DNA from: Nitrospinaceae bacterium
GTDB taxonomy: Bacteria > Nitrospinota > Nitrospinia > Nitrospinales > VA-1
Length of the DNA stretch: 64,000 nucleotides
Reading direction: 5' to 3'
NCBI GenBank assembly: GCA_021604505.1
Contig: BQJC01000001.1
Span: 310,001-374,000 of the forward strand
Made by a program: the position numbers and the translations under genes. Shown piece after piece: positions 52,031 through 62,853 of the stretch (its first letter is position 1; the number at the start of each line of letters is the position of its first letter). A model generated the notes under the pieces. The model was not told the DNA's origin and did no database searches. It was given only the letters and a program-made list of their open reading frames with translations.

Positions 52031-53092
52031 TTACGAGTCCATGACCTTTTCGGGGTCCATCCCCGCCAGGGTCAAATCCGCTTCCACCATCATTCGCACC
52101 AGCTCTTTGAATGGCGTTTGGTGAACCCAGCCAAGTTTCTCTTTGGCTTTTTTAGGGTCCCCGATCAGGGTTTCCACTTCCGCCGGACGAAAATAAGCGG
52201 GGTCGACCTCCACCAGAGTGCGCCCGGTCGCCGTATCGACTCCCTTCTCATTGACCCCGGAGCCCTGCCATTTAATTTTGATTTTGCAAAGCCCGAAGGC
52301 CTCTTCGATAAATTCCCGTACATTGTGTTGTTCCCCGGTTGCGAGCACGTAATCTTCCGGGGAATCCTGCTGCAGCATGCGCCACATGCCTTCGACATAG
52401 TCCTCGGCGTATCCCCAGTCCCGTTTCGCGTTCAGATTCCCGAGGTAAAGTTTCTCCTGAGTCCCCTTTAGAATGTTTGCCAGGGTCAGCGTGATCTTGC
52501 GGGTCACGAAGTTTTCCCCCCGTCTGGGAGATTCGTGGTTGAACAGAATGCCACTGCAGGCGAACATTTGATAGGCTTCCCGGTAATTGACGGTGATCCA
52601 GTGGGCATAGACTTTGGCGGCGCCGTAAGGACTTCTGGGATAAAACGGAGTGGTTTCAGATTGCGGGGTTTCGGCGACCTTGCCGAACATTTCACTGGTG
52701 GACGCCTGATAAAACCGGCATTTTTTTTCGAGCCCTAAGGAGCGAATGGCATCGAGCAGGCGAAGCGTCCCGATGGCATCGGCCTGGCCGGTGTATTCGG
52801 GAGTTTCGAAACTGACGGCCACATGGCTTTGCGCGGCGAGGTTGTATATCTCATCCGGCTCAATTGTGGCGACCAGGCGGTTCAAACTCGGGGCGTCGGT
52901 CATGTCCCCATAGTGCAGGTGGATTTTATTTTGCGGTAAGTGGTGATCCTTGTGCAGGTGTTCGATTCTTCCCCGGTTGAAACTGCTCGACCGGCGGACC
53001 AGGCCGTGCACCTCGTATCCTTTTTTGAGAAGCAGTTCCGCAAGATAGGAACCGTCCTGACCGGTGATTCCGGTGATGAAAGCTTTTTTCAA
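52031..53092 (-). CDS. gmd: GDP-mannose 4,6-dehydratase
   Basis: 353 residues, full length. TTG start with AAGGAC 6 nt upstream. NADP motif [18 protein letters not shown], then [15 protein letters not shown], the catalytic [10 protein letters not shown] (Y-x3-K) and [16 protein letters not shown], all hallmarks of Gmd. It makes GDP-4-keto-6-deoxymannose, precursor of GDP-fucose, GDP-rhamnose or GDP-perosamine. No GDP-fucose synthase or perosamine synthase gene lies next to it, so the end product is open. Confidence 0.95.
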   Translation of the reverse strand: MKKAFITGITGQDGSYLAELLLKKGYEVHGLVRRSSSFNRGRIEHLHKDHHLPQNKIHLHYGDMTDAPSLNRLVATIEPDEIYNLAAQSHVAVSFETPEYTGQADAIGTLRLLDAIRSLGLEKKCRFYQASTSEMFGKVAETPQSETTPFYPRSPYGAAKVYAHWITVNYREAYQMFACSGILFNHESPRRGENFVTRKITLTLANILKGTQEKLYLGNLNAKRDWGYAEDYVEGMWRMLQQDSPEDYVLATGEQHNVREFIEEAFGLCKIKIKWQGSGVNEKGVDTATGRTLVEVDPAYFRPAEVETLIGDPKKAKEKLGWVHQTPFKELVRMMVEADLTLAGMDPEKVMDS

Positions 53093-53133
53093 TTTTTTGT
53101 CCTTAGCAATAGATTTAAATTTCCACTGTATTG

Positions 53134-54033
53134 TTAATGGGCTGATTCTGCTTCAAGACACATCCTTAACGCCTCTTCCCAATGCGGCATTTCTATTTGA
53201 AGAGTCCGTGCGATTTTCGCGTTGCTGAGCACGGAATAAGCCGGCCGCCTGGCTGGAGTCGGATACTCGGAGGTCGGAATCGATTTCAATTGGGAAGCCG
53301 GCAGGCTATGTTTGGAATGATCCAGAACCGCCCTGGCAAATCCGTACCAGCTGGTTTCTCCCCGGCAGGATAAATGATAAACACCGCTGACCGCACCCAT
53401 TTTTTCCAGAAACTGCCCGGAAGAAAGCTGGCTAAAGGGAAGCAGGATGCGTTTCGTCGCCTGAGCGATAGCCCCGCACCAGCTCGGGGAGTTCACCTGA
53501 TCGTTGACGATTCGAAGTTCCTTTTTTTCGTTCGCCAGTTTGAGAACGGTGCGCATGAAATTTTTCCCCCTGGCGCCATAAACGCCGCTGGTCCGCAAAA
53601 TCAAATGAGGAATTCCCGTTTTTTCGATCGCCTGCTCGCCGGCTAATTTGGTCTGACCGTAAACATTTTTAGGGTTGCAGGCGTCATCTTCCAGATAAGC
53701 GCCGGTGGTTTTTTCCCCGTCGAAAACATAATCCGTCGAAAAATGAATCAGGGCGGCGCCTGTTTTTCTGGCTTCTTCGGCGAGAATTCCGGGAGCGACC
53801 CCATTCAGGGTCATAGCCAGGTCAGGTTCCGTTTCCGCTTTGTCCACGGCGGTGTAGGCGGCGGCATTGATGATGAAGTTGGGCTTCACCCGCTGAATCG
53901 TTTCACGAATCCGGTCCGCTTGACATAGATCAAGTTCCTCTCTGCCGGTCGAAACGATCTCGCCCAGTCCCGCCAGCGCCTTATCAAGCTCCCAGCCGAT
54001 CTGCCCGGTTTTGCCAATCAGCAGAATACGCAT
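53134..54033 (-). CDS. rfbD: dTDP-4-dehydrorhamnose reductase
   Basis: 299 residues. Short Rossmann start [20 protein letters not shown], then [24 protein letters not shown] and the catalytic [11 protein letters not shown] (Y-x3-K). This is the last step of dTDP-L-rhamnose synthesis. It lies downstream of rfbA and rfbB on the same strand, 49 bp after rfbA. rfbC is not in the window. Confidence 0.92.
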   Translation of the reverse strand: MRILLIGKTGQIGWELDKALAGLGEIVSTGREELDLCQADRIRETIQRVKPNFIINAAAYTAVDKAETEPDLAMTLNGVAPGILAEEARKTGAALIHFSTDYVFDGEKTTGAYLEDDACNPKNVYGQTKLAGEQAIEKTGIPHLILRTSGVYGARGKNFMRTVLKLANEKKELRIVNDQVNSPSWCGAIAQATKRILLPFSQLSSGQFLEKMGAVSGVYHLSCRGETSWYGFARAVLDHSKHSLPASQLKSIPTSEYPTPARRPAYSVLSNAKIARTLQIEMPHWEEALRMCLEAESAH

Positions 54034-54082
54034 GTAATTAAATGCTGTTCAGCCGCAGGAGTAGGATGGATAAAGAACCGCA

Positions 54083-54964
54083 TCAGGATTTACCGCGCTT
54101 AGCCAGGGAGAGTAGATATTGGCCATAGCCGTTTTTGTTTAAGGGCGCCGCCAGTAGTTCCAAATCGTGCGTGGAAATCAGTCCCAGATTGTAGGCGATT
54201 TCCTCGGGACAGGAAATTTTGAGCCCCTGACGGTTCTCGATGGTTTCTATGAAATTGGCGGCGGCCAGCAGGGAGTCATGAGACCCGGTGTCGAGCCAGG
54301 CGTAACCGCGTCCCATTTTTTCCAGGGTCAGCTGGTTTTTTTCCAGATAAGCCTTGTTGACATCGGTGATTTCCAGCTCACCGCGCGCCGAAGGTTTGAG
54401 ACTGGCGGCGATGTCTACCACCGAGTTGTCGTAAAAATACAATCCGGTAATGGCGTAGTTGGACTTTGGCTGCTGGGGTTTTTCTTCCAGGCTGACCACC
54501 TTTCCGGTGGCGTCAAATTCCGCGATGCCATAGTTTTTGGGGTCCTTGACCCAATATCCGAACACGGTGGCCCCTTCCTTTCGTTCTCTGGCCCTTTGCA
54601 ATATTGAGCCTAAACCCTGTCCGTAGAATACATTGTCGCCAAGAATGAGACAGCATCCGTCGTTGCCGATGAATTCCCGGCCAATGATAAACGCCTGCGC
54701 CAGCCCCTCAGGCTTTGGTTGGGCCGCGTAACGGATTTGAATGCCCCACTGACGGCCGTCTTTGAGCAACGCCTGAAACAGGGATTGGTCTTCGGGAGTG
54801 GTGATCACCAGAACGTCCCGGATGCCCGCCAGCATGAGGGTGCTGAGCGGATAATAGATCATTGGCTTGTCGTAAAGCGGCATCAACTGCTTGCTGACCA
54901 CCTGAGTCAGGGGAAAAAGCCGCGACCCCGAACCGCCTGCCAGAATGATTCCTTTGTTGATCAT
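54083..54964 (-). CDS. rfbA: Glucose-1-phosphate thymidylyltransferase
   Basis: 293 residues, the normal length. Nucleotide-binding [52 protein letters not shown] and [20 protein letters not shown] are the standard RmlA blocks. It forms dTDP-glucose from dTTP and glucose-1-phosphate, the first step of the rhamnose pathway. Its gene begins 15 bp after rfbB ends. Confidence 0.95.
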   Translation of the reverse strand: MINKGIILAGGSGSRLFPLTQVVSKQLMPLYDKPMIYYPLSTLMLAGIRDVLVITTPEDQSLFQALLKDGRQWGIQIRYAAQPKPEGLAQAFIIGREFIGNDGCCLILGDNVFYGQGLGSILQRARERKEGATVFGYWVKDPKNYGIAEFDATGKVVSLEEKPQQPKSNYAITGLYFYDNSVVDIAASLKPSARGELEITDVNKAYLEKNQLTLEKMGRGYAWLDTGSHDSLLAAANFIETIENRQGLKISCPEEIAYNLGLISTHDLELLAAPLNKNGYGQYLLSLAKRGKS

Positions 54965-54979
54965 ATTTTTCCTGTTTTC

Positions 54980-56038
54980 TTAAGAGCCCAGTCCCAGCCG
55001 TTCGCCGCGATAGGCTCCCGACATCACCCGTTCCACCCAGGTCTGGTTGTCGAGATACCACTGGATGGTTTTCCGAAGCCCTGAATCAAACGTTTCCTTG
55101 GGATTCCAGCCCAGCTCGCGTTGTATTTTTCCCGAATCGATGGCATAACGGCGGTCGTGGCCGGGCCGGTCGTCAACGAACTGGATCAGCGATTTGTGCG
55201 GCTTATGGGCGGCATTCGGAACCAATTCATCCAGCAGACCGCATAGCGTGTGGACCATTTCAAGATTGGCCTTTTCGTTATTTCCGCCGATGTTGTAAAC
55301 TTCGCCGAGGCGTCCTTTCTCGAGGACCGCAAGGATGGCCTGACAATGATCTTCGACATAAAGCCAGTCGCGGATTTGTTTGCCATCTCCATAAACCGGA
55401 AGCGGTTTTCCCGTCAGGGCATTGTGTATCATCAAAGGAACCAGTTTTTCTGGGAACTGATAGGGCCCGTAATTGTTGGAACAGTTGGTGGTCAGAACGG
55501 GAAGCCCGTAGGTTTTGTGATAAGACCGCACCAGATGGTCGGACGATGCTTTTGAAGCGGCATACGGGGAGTTGGGCGCATAGGGGGTTTCTTCTGTAAA
55601 GTATCCCGTGGCGCCGAGAGACCCGAACACTTCATCGGTGGATACGTGCAGAAACCGGAAGCCCGCTTTCTTTTCTCCGGAAAGCGCACCCCAATAATGG
55701 CGCGCGGCTTCCAGAAGGGAGAACGTGCCGGAAATATTGGTTTCGATGAAGGGTGCGGGACCGTCGATGGAGCGGTCGACATGCGATTCCGCCGCAAAAT
55801 TGATAATAGTGTCCGGCCGGTGTTCTTTAAGCAATTGCAGAACGCGATCCCGATCGCAGATATCGCCTTCCTCGAAAACATAGTTCGGGTGCGTAGCAAC
55901 GGATGCCAGGGATTCCAGGTTCCCGGCATAGGTCAGCTTGTCGTAATTGAGAACTTTGACGTCGTTGGCTTTGAGTAAGTTTAAAACAAAATTACAGCCA
56001 ATAAAACCCGCACCACCGGTCACAAAATGGGATTTCAT
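54980..56038 (-). CDS. rfbB: dTDP-glucose 4,6-dehydratase
   Basis: 352 residues. [43 protein letters not shown], catalytic [15 protein letters not shown] (Y-x3-K) and [20 protein letters not shown] identify RmlB. It converts dTDP-glucose to the 4-keto-6-deoxy sugar. First gene of the rfbBAD-gmd run on the minus strand; the GT2 gene at 56157 diverges from it. Confidence 0.95.
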   Translation of the reverse strand: MKSHFVTGGAGFIGCNFVLNLLKANDVKVLNYDKLTYAGNLESLASVATHPNYVFEEGDICDRDRVLQLLKEHRPDTIINFAAESHVDRSIDGPAPFIETNISGTFSLLEAARHYWGALSGEKKAGFRFLHVSTDEVFGSLGATGYFTEETPYAPNSPYAASKASSDHLVRSYHKTYGLPVLTTNCSNNYGPYQFPEKLVPLMIHNALTGKPLPVYGDGKQIRDWLYVEDHCQAILAVLEKGRLGEVYNIGGNNEKANLEMVHTLCGLLDELVPNAAHKPHKSLIQFVDDRPGHDRRYAIDSGKIQRELGWNPKETFDSGLRKTIQWYLDNQTWVERVMSGAYRGERLGLGS

Positions 56039-56156
56039 ATAGGAAAGGTCAACCTGATGCTTCGCTGGGTTAAAGAAATTCTTGCCACTTCCGGGGAGTA
56101 TATGCGGTCTTTTTCAGGTTTGCAAGAGGCTCCATCATGGGTTCATTCCCCGATGT

Positions 56157-57158
56157 ATGGAACAACAAATGGCTGAAATGGTTTCGGTCGCAGTCATCAT
56201 CGTGAACTGGAATTCAGGCAAAGATCTTGAAAAATGCCTGACTGCGCTGAATCATCAAACCCGACCACCCAAGGCAATTATCGTGATCGACAATGCCAGT
56301 ACCGACGACTCTCTTTTAGGGATTGAAGAAAGATTTCCAAATGTCGAAATGATTCGCCTGAATGACAACACCGGGTTTGCTTCTGCAAACAATCTGGGTG
56401 CGAAAAAGGTGAAGGACTGCGATTGGATCGCATTTTTGAATCCAGATGCCTTTGCCGCGCCCGAGTGGCTGGAGAGCTTAGTAACCGCCGCTAAACACCA
56501 CCCGCAGTTTTCATTTTTTGGCAGCCATATGCGGCGCTACGGTGCCGGGAATACATTGGATGGAACCGGAGACGTCTACCATGTCAGCGGTCTCGCCTGG
56601 CGAAGGGATTTCGGTGTGCAGGAATCGGCCACGGAGCGGGTGACATCTGAGATATTTTCTCCCTGCGCTGCCGCAGCCATGATCCGCAAAGATGTTTTTC
56701 TAAACGCCGGTGGGTTTGATGAAACCTTTCATTCTTATTTTGAAGATGTCGATCTGGGTTTTCGAATCCGTTTGATGGGGCATCGCTGTCTTTACGTTGC
56801 CAATGCCGTGATAGAGCATGTGGGTTCCGGATCCACGGAGCGGTATAGCGATTACGCGGTCTATCACGGCAACCGTAATCTGGTATGGGCCTATGTGAAA
56901 AACATGCCCGGCACTCTTTTCTGGATTTACCTTCCACAGCATTTGCTGGTCAATGTAGCGGCTTTAATATGGTTCGCATTACAGGGAAAAGGGCAAGTGG
57001 TTTTCAAGGCTAAATGGCATGCCATTAAAGGTTTGAAAAGAGCTTTCGCTGAACGCAAGGCGGTTCAAAGAAACCGGAAGGTCTCCATCCGCGAGATTAG
57101 GAAGGTGCTGGTCAAAGGCTGGTTTCTGCCTTATACGAAAAAAAAGAGAACGATTTAA
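56157..57158 (+). CDS. Glycosyltransferase family 2, rhamnosyltransferase-like
   Basis: 333 residues from the ATG at 56157; an ATG at 56169 is equally possible and neither has a strong ribosome site. The core begins at VAVIIVNWNSGKDLEKCL, with IVIDNASTDDSLLGI, WIAFLNPDAFAAPEWLESL (metal-binding NPD) and GGFDETFHSYFEDVDLGFRI. This is the WbbL-like rhamnosyltransferase layout. A hydrophobic patch near residue 265 may touch the membrane. Its neighbour divergently encodes the rhamnose pathway, which supports dTDP-rhamnose as donor. Confidence 0.85.
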   Translation: MEQQMAEMVSVAVIIVNWNSGKDLEKCLTALNHQTRPPKAIIVIDNASTDDSLLGIEERFPNVEMIRLNDNTGFASANNLGAKKVKDCDWIAFLNPDAFAAPEWLESLVTAAKHHPQFSFFGSHMRRYGAGNTLDGTGDVYHVSGLAWRRDFGVQESATERVTSEIFSPCAAAAMIRKDVFLNAGGFDETFHSYFEDVDLGFRIRLMGHRCLYVANAVIEHVGSGSTERYSDYAVYHGNRNLVWAYVKNMPGTLFWIYLPQHLLVNVAALIWFALQGKGQVVFKAKWHAIKGLKRAFAERKAVQRNRKVSIREIRKVLVKGWFLPYTKKKRTI

Positions 57159-57172
57159 ATGGAAAAAAATTT

Positions 57173-58585
57173 CTAATCCTGCTTTTTGCCTTTCCAGCGG
57201 CGCACATCTTTCATGAATTTTTCCCGGTCCATTTTGCGGTCCCAGGGGAAAAGCACCATCAAGGGTTCAAGAGCGTAATTCGAGCTGTCCTCCGGCGGGA
57301 TTTCAAAACTGCCATCGGTGATTCGATAGATATTATTAAACGTCCGGTAATTGCCGCACAACGCCACATAGTCCCAGGAGGTTTTTCCTTCGATCAATGC
57401 ACACAACTCCGAAGACGCGATGCCTTCATAGAGGTTGATCTTGCCGAGATCGCCTTTTTGCAGTTTGGGATCGGATTGCCCGAAATCGATGCTCCAGGTT
57501 TCCGACTCCTCCTTCCCAAACACCTCCAGTTGGTAAACGATCTGCCAATGTTTCCAGCCTTCCAGCATGTCACTGGCTAAAATCCGCTTCATGAATTGAT
57601 TTTCCATATAGTCCCGGATCACGCTGATTTCATTTTCATATTGATTATCGTCAGTGGTTTGTGTCCGCAAACGGGGAACTTCCATGACCGGTTTGAACGC
57701 CAGCCGGTGACTGTCATCCTCGCGAACGCGCACGAAATCCGAGGACTGTTTTTCAATGCGGATGGCGCCGGGCGCGATATGCGCCACATCCCCCGACACA
57801 TAGGGGCTGCATTGCACTTGCGGGCAAAAAGCTGAAATGTCGCGCAGGTATTGTTCCTGAGTGGTTGGGAAGGAATAATGGTTGAGAAAATCAAATTCGT
57901 CCCGGTAGCGAAAAGAAGCCGAACCGGGCACGACGAATTTCGGCCCAAGCGCCCGGACAACATTCAAATAGGTGCAATATTCATCGTAAGGCAGATCCAT
58001 CGGCTTGTTATAGGAAAAGTTTCCCTCCAGCAGAGGCACGAACCGGCCATGCATGAAATCTACATGCCCGTATCGTTGTCGAATTTGATCGATGATATCC
58101 GGGCTGACAATCGTGTCCACCTGATTCCACAAGGTCACCTCTCCGTCATGGACCAGAAGCCCGTGTTCGGGAAAATCATCCTTCGCTGTGCTCGCCTTGT
58201 TGAGTGAGGGCGTTGGCGTGAGGGTCACATCCTTGAACTGGATCGTTTCGAAATCGGCGACCACCTTGACATTTTTAAATTCCAGTTCTTTAAGGACATC
58301 GATCAAAATGTCGTCGTTAGGAACCAGAACGGTTGCATCCGGTTTGAGACAATTACCGTTTTGGGCAAGGTAAGCCAGCGTTCGCACGTCGAAATGGTCC
58401 TGGTGCCTGTGGGAGAGATAAAGAATGTCCACAGGAGGGATTTTGTCCTTTTCCAAAACAATGCTGGGGCAGAGGACGTTGATTTCTTCCCACAGAGTGT
58501 CGAACCAGGCAGGGTCAGTCAGAATGGTGGTTTCCTTCGATTGTATGAGCAGGCTGGCGTGTCCCACCAGAGTGGTCTTGATCAT
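57173..58585 (-). CDS. MBL-fold metallo-hydrolase with long C-terminal domain
   Basis: 470 residues. The metallo-beta-lactamase motif is LSHRHQDHFD (His59, His61, Asp63, His64), preceded by VGHASLLIQSKETTILTDPAWF, as in the UlaG-like/Lactamase_B_2 group. The first 260 residues hold the hydrolase; the last 210 (about VSGDVAHIAPGAIRIEKQ onward) form an uncommon extra domain with FPWDRKMDREKFMKDVRRWK at the end. CMP-sialate hydroxylase and related sugar enzymes share this fold, so a nucleotide-sugar role is possible but unproven. Confidence 0.8.
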   Translation of the reverse strand: MIKTTLVGHASLLIQSKETTILTDPAWFDTLWEEINVLCPSIVLEKDKIPPVDILYLSHRHQDHFDVRTLAYLAQNGNCLKPDATVLVPNDDILIDVLKELEFKNVKVVADFETIQFKDVTLTPTPSLNKASTAKDDFPEHGLLVHDGEVTLWNQVDTIVSPDIIDQIRQRYGHVDFMHGRFVPLLEGNFSYNKPMDLPYDEYCTYLNVVRALGPKFVVPGSASFRYRDEFDFLNHYSFPTTQEQYLRDISAFCPQVQCSPYVSGDVAHIAPGAIRIEKQSSDFVRVREDDSHRLAFKPVMEVPRLRTQTTDDNQYENEISVIRDYMENQFMKRILASDMLEGWKHWQIVYQLEVFGKEESETWSIDFGQSDPKLQKGDLGKINLYEGIASSELCALIEGKTSWDYVALCGNYRTFNNIYRITDGSFEIPPEDSSNYALEPLMVLFPWDRKMDREKFMKDVRRWKGKKQD

Positions 58586-58869
58586 TTCTAAAAAGCCCGT
58601 TTCTTTTTATTTTGGTAACAATTAATAATAAAACATCTTGAGAACGTGCCCACGTCAAGCAAAAATCCGTTTAAAACCAATATGTTATATTGAAGCAGGA
58701 TTTGGAAATGGCAATATTCTATCACTCTGAAAATAAAGAGGCCATTTGAAATGAATGCAGAGTCAAAAAGTCCTTCCGGGTAGACTTCAGGTCACCGAAG
58801 CTTTGATTGAAAGCATTGATATCGTTGCTCGATTTTAATGGGAGGGGTTTTAAAGGCGCTGCGGGTGAA

Positions 58870-60954
58870 TCACTTTTCCAGCACCATCAAACGTTTTTGA
58901 ATGGCTTCACGTCGGGCGGGATCCTGATTTAAATGCATCGCCGTTTGCAGGTATTGGCGGGCCTGGGTGGGGTCATTTTGAGTTTCGGCCAGGAGAAGAG
59001 CCAGGTTGTAGTGTGCGTCCGGTAAATTTGGGTTGAGAGAGACGGCTTTTTTAAACTCCAGTATGGCTTCATCCGGTTTTTTTCCTTCAATATACAAAAC
59101 CCCCAGATCGTTATGCGCCTGGGCCTCGTCAACAGGGTTGCCCTGGATGCTTTTTAAAGTATCGATGGCCTGATTTCTCCTTTCGGTTGCCGCGTAAATT
59201 TTTCCCAACAGCAATTGTCCTTCCACTGAACCGGGAACCTGTTGCAGATAACGGTAGAGATCCTGTTCCGCCTCTTTAAACAACCCTAAAATGAAATGCA
59301 CCTTTGCCTTGTTGAAAGCCAGCTCCGCAGGCGTGAGATAACCCCAGCGATACTGGGCGTATCGCTCTTCGGCCTGTTCATACCCGCGTTTGGCTTGATG
59401 AAAGTGTCCCTGCGCCGCATGCAGGGAAGCCAGATTGAAGTAACTCGTAGGTATCGTCGGATCGGCACGGATGGCTTCCAGAAATTCTTTTTCCGCCTGA
59501 GCCGGGTTTTCCTGTTGGGTGTATATGTTTCCCAAATTGTTGTGGGCGATGGACCGGTAAAAAGGAGATGCCCGTGACGCCACCAGTTTTTTCAAAATGA
59601 CAAATGCTTTTTGGTAATTTTCTTCCGTCAAATAAAAATGGCTGAGGTTGTGCAGGGCGCGCAGTTTTCCGGGAGATTTTTTCACGGTATCTTCCCACAA
59701 GAGAATATTGGACCGGTAAGTGGAATTTCTCTGAATGAGAAGCGCCGAGTACAAAATGAACAGGGTTGTCAGAAAGACCATTCCATAAGATCGCCAGACA
59801 GGAAAGCGGTCGCGGATTGACTTGAAAACCCCGGTCGCGATGGTTGCTCCTAAAAGAAGTAGACCGAATGAAGGCAGATAGAGGTTTCTTTCGCTTAATA
59901 GATCGGTCCGTGGCAGGAAACTGTTCGTCGGTGACAGGAGGATGAGAAACCATAACAGCGAAAAAATATACAGCCCGGTCCCTTTGGTCATTTTTTGGAG
60001 GAAAGCCAAACCCAACGCCAGAAATAAGGTCACTCCAAGAACCAGCGTCATCCCCTGGGAGAAAAACCGCAGATTAAAATCATAGTCAAAGGTCAGATTG
60101 ATGGGAATGAAAAGCAATTTGATGGCATAGAATATTACCAGTGGCTGGGACGCCGCATATTTCAGATCGAGTCTCGGAAGCCATTCCAGGATCACGGAAA
60201 GTAAAGTTGGGGAGAGAATGAAAACGAAAACGACACCGGCCAGGATAGGCAAATAGTAATAATAAACCCTATTTTTCAAGGGACTCCACTGGCTTCCCTT
60301 CATAAATATCAGATCGTATAAAAGAACGATGGCCGGCAGGGTCAGAGCCGTTTCCTTGCTTAAGACCGCGGCAAAAAAGGCGAAAAGGGAAAACAGATAA
60401 TAAACCGGGGGCCGCCATCGAAACCGGTTTTCTTTCAAACTCCCGAGAATAAAGAACAGTAAGGACAGGAGATAAAAAAAAGCGCTCATACTGGTGGCTC
60501 TGGCGGAGATGTAGGTGACAGCTTCCGAGTGAACCGGCATGAGCGCAAACAGAAAAACGGTGAAGCAGGAAATCGAAACGGCATCTTTTCTTCCCACCGC
60601 CATTCCACGGTTCAGGGTGAGAAAAGCGGTGAACAGGACCAACACGGTGGTTCCGAAATGGAGCGTTATGTTGAACAGATGGTAGCCCAGAGGGTTCGCC
60701 TCTCCCCAGGTATAGTTGGCCGCAAGGCTGAGGTAAAAAAAATGTCGGTACACGGGAGGATACAGTTGGTAGAAACGGTCACCAGTCGCGGCGATTTCAT
60801 GAAGAATGACCACTTCATCGTCGAAATTAAATGGAGCAAAAAAAGTGTTCGCGTAAGTGAACAGGATGAGAAGAAACAACAATAAAACGGTCAGTGAAAA
60901 GCGTTTTTTTGTGGGGTAGGTTTCAGGATCGGTCATGGTGGTGTTCTTTTTCAT
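58870..60954 (-). CDS. TMTC/PMT-like GT-C membrane protein with TPR tail
   Basis: 694 residues. About 11 helices fill residues 1-410; the first loop has FFAPFNFDDEVVILHE, the Asp-Asp pair found in GT-C O-mannosyltransferase relatives. Residues 430-690 are tetratricopeptide repeats: AHNNLGNIYTQQENPAQAEK, SYFNLASLHAAQGHFHQAK and AHNDLGVLYIEGKKPDEA are clear copies. It resembles animal TMTC proteins and many bacterial homologues whose acceptors are unknown. The ATG (AAGG 5 nt before) lies inside the last 32 bases of the WecA-like gene. Confidence 0.8.
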   Translation of the reverse strand: MKKNTTMTDPETYPTKKRFSLTVLLLFLLILFTYANTFFAPFNFDDEVVILHEIAATGDRFYQLYPPVYRHFFYLSLAANYTWGEANPLGYHLFNITLHFGTTVLVLFTAFLTLNRGMAVGRKDAVSISCFTVFLFALMPVHSEAVTYISARATSMSAFFYLLSLLFFILGSLKENRFRWRPPVYYLFSLFAFFAAVLSKETALTLPAIVLLYDLIFMKGSQWSPLKNRVYYYYLPILAGVVFVFILSPTLLSVILEWLPRLDLKYAASQPLVIFYAIKLLFIPINLTFDYDFNLRFFSQGMTLVLGVTLFLALGLAFLQKMTKGTGLYIFSLLWFLILLSPTNSFLPRTDLLSERNLYLPSFGLLLLGATIATGVFKSIRDRFPVWRSYGMVFLTTLFILYSALLIQRNSTYRSNILLWEDTVKKSPGKLRALHNLSHFYLTEENYQKAFVILKKLVASRASPFYRSIAHNNLGNIYTQQENPAQAEKEFLEAIRADPTIPTSYFNLASLHAAQGHFHQAKRGYEQAEERYAQYRWGYLTPAELAFNKAKVHFILGLFKEAEQDLYRYLQQVPGSVEGQLLLGKIYAATERRNQAIDTLKSIQGNPVDEAQAHNDLGVLYIEGKKPDEAILEFKKAVSLNPNLPDAHYNLALLLAETQNDPTQARQYLQTAMHLNQDPARREAIQKRLMVLEK

Positions 60955-62005
60955 AATGCCTTAACAACCAGATCAGGCCGGCCACATTGAGTAAGATGAA
61001 AAGAGAATAGATGGGTATGAATCTGGGAATGAGGTTGATATAAAATACCGGCACCATGGCGCTCAAATCGAAGTAAAAGCCGATGGCAAACAGCAGGCAG
61101 ATTGTATTCGTGGACGATAACCCCAGGTTTCCGAGGCGGTGGTGAAAGTGGTGCGCGTCTTTGGAAAATGGGCTGGTTCCCTTGAAGATTCTTCGGAAAA
61201 AAGCAAAAGCGGTGTCTGTGATTGGGATCAACAGCGTGATCACCGGGATGAGATAATAGATCTCATCGGTGTTTCCCTGATTGAGCGGTAAAAGGGTAAT
61301 CAGAGACACCAGAAGACCAAGTGGCAGACTGCCCGTGTCTCCTAGAATGATTTTAGCTGGTGGAAAATTGAAGAAAAAGAAGCCAAGGGTACTTCCCGCG
61401 AGAACGACCGCAAGAAAAGACGCTGTGATGATGTCGCGCTCCAGATAGACGAAAACCAGGGTCAGGCAGGAGAAAAATACCACACCGCTGGCCAGACCGT
61501 CCATGCCGTCGATCAGGTTGATGGAGTTGGTGATTCCGACGATCCAGAATATGGTCAGGACGATGGAAAATTGATTGAGCTCTAAAAAGCCTCCGATGCG
61601 CTCAATCTGAAAACCAGCGAAATAGAGAATGATGGCGATGAAACACTGGGCCGCCAGCTTCAATCTCGGAGAGCAATGGTAGATGTCGTCATAAATTCCC
61701 AGAAGAAACATCATGCCGATGCCCAGCGTCAGGACTATAAAAAGATAGCTGTTGTTTTCGTGGACCGCGCCCAGAAAATACAGTCCCCAAAGGGTGAGCA
61801 GAAAGGAAAAAATGACGGCAATACCCCCAAAAGGACTGACATTTTTCCCCGCCGAAATTGGAAGGCGGTTCAAGAATTGGGTCAGTGCACTTTGCCGGCT
61901 GACCGCCTTAACAAGAAGAAAGGTAAAAACCAGCGACAAAACGATTGAAAGGAGGTATCCCGCCAGGTAAATATTGCCTTCAATGGGATGGCTTTCAAAA
62001 ATCAT
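60923..62005 (-). CDS. WecA/MraY-like undecaprenyl-phosphate sugar-1-phosphate transferase
   Basis: 360 residues, about eleven helices. Key loops of the polyprenyl-phosphate N-acetylhexosamine-1-phosphate transferases are visible: FLLGIYDDIYHCSPRLKL (Asp-Asp), INLIDGMDGLASGVVFF and the cytoplasmic HHFHHRLGNLG motif. It would start the lipid-linked glycan by putting a sugar-1-phosphate on undecaprenyl phosphate. It follows a GT2 gene with a 4-nt overlap (ATGA). It fits as the initiating enzyme for the rhamnose-containing glycan of this block. Confidence 0.88.
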   Translation of the reverse strand: MIFESHPIEGNIYLAGYLLSIVLSLVFTFLLVKAVSRQSALTQFLNRLPISAGKNVSPFGGIAVIFSFLLTLWGLYFLGAVHENNSYLFIVLTLGIGMMFLLGIYDDIYHCSPRLKLAAQCFIAIILYFAGFQIERIGGFLELNQFSIVLTIFWIVGITNSINLIDGMDGLASGVVFFSCLTLVFVYLERDIITASFLAVVLAGSTLGFFFFNFPPAKIILGDTGSLPLGLLVSLITLLPLNQGNTDEIYYLIPVITLLIPITDTAFAFFRRIFKGTSPFSKDAHHFHHRLGNLGLSSTNTICLLFAIGFYFDLSAMVPVFYINLIPRFIPIYSLFILLNVAGLIWLLRHYEKEHHHDRS

Positions 62006-62853
62006 CGAACCATATTGACCAATAACTGAGTGAAATAACGCACCGCAATCATGGCGTGGATGACGAACCCAAGGATGGGATTGCCGATAAAGTGTTTTTC
62101 AATATAATGGCTCATGCCGAGGTGGCGTTTCAGGATGATGTGTTGCGGCACCTTATGGTTGCTGGTTGTGATTTCATGAAACACTGTGGCCAACGGAAAA
62201 TACAACGTCTTGTATCCGTGGTGTTTTAAAGTGAGACACAAATCCACGTCTTCATTGAAAAGAAAATGGTTTTCGTCAAATCCCCCGACCTTTTTAAAGA
62301 CGGCATTGGAAACCATCATGCAACAGCCGGAAACCCAATCTACCTGCTTGATTTCTTTATGGTTGAAATCTTTCATGAGGTAGCGCGAGGTGAACCGGTT
62401 GTTGGGAAAAAGTCTGGAAAGAAGAGAGTATCTGTTGAACAAACCCGTCCAGACGGTCGGAAAAGTTCTGCAGGAGTATTGCAAAGAGCCATCGTTATTT
62501 AGCACTTTAGGTCCCAGAGCCCCGATTCCGGAATCCGTCTTGAGTTGGGCCACCATACTTTGTGCCGCGTTATCCGTCAGTCGAGTGTCGGGATTCAGAA
62601 AGAGAAGGATATCTCCTTTTGCGATTTTTGCGGCCTGGTTGTTGGCTTTTCCAAATCCCCTGTTGGCTCTATTTCTAACAAAACAAACTTGTGGAAATTT
62701 CTCTTCGACAGACTCAAAGCCTTCGTCCTCAGAATTATTGTCAATCACAATAACTTCAAACCTCAGGCCGTAGATGGTCTTGAAAATGGAGTCCAGGCAA
62801 TCCAATAAGGTTCTGCTGTTTCGGTAATTTATAATGAGGATGGAAAGGTCCAC
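62002..62853 (-). CDS. Glycosyltransferase family 2, rhamnosyltransferase-like
   Basis: 283 residues. GTG start. LSILIINYRNSRTLLDCLDS, VIDNNSEDEGFESVEE, ILLFLNPDTRLTDNA (metal-binding NPD) and the late VGGFDENHFLFNEDVDLCLTL define a WbbL/RfbN-like transferase. A hydrophobic end (FVIHAMIAVRYFTQLLVNMV) may bind the membrane. It is the first gene of a three-gene minus-strand unit with the WecA-like and TPR genes, so it probably adds the second sugar after the initiating enzyme acts. Confidence 0.87.
   Translation of the reverse strand: MDLSILIINYRNSRTLLDCLDSIFKTIYGLRFEVIVIDNNSEDEGFESVEEKFPQVCFVRNRANRGFGKANNQAAKIAKGDILLFLNPDTRLTDNAAQSMVAQLKTDSGIGALGPKVLNNDGSLQYSCRTFPTVWTGLFNRYSLLSRLFPNNRFTSRYLMKDFNHKEIKQVDWVSGCCMMVSNAVFKKVGGFDENHFLFNEDVDLCLTLKHHGYKTLYFPLATVFHEITTSNHKVPQHIILKRHLGMSHYIEKHFIGNPILGFVIHAMIAVRYFTQLLVNMVR

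Noticed and set aside
58640-58710. Possible sigma-70 sites before the MBL-fold gene
   Set aside because: Candidate -35 and -10 pairs (for example TTGCCA with TATAAC) have off-optimum spacing; too weak to annotate.
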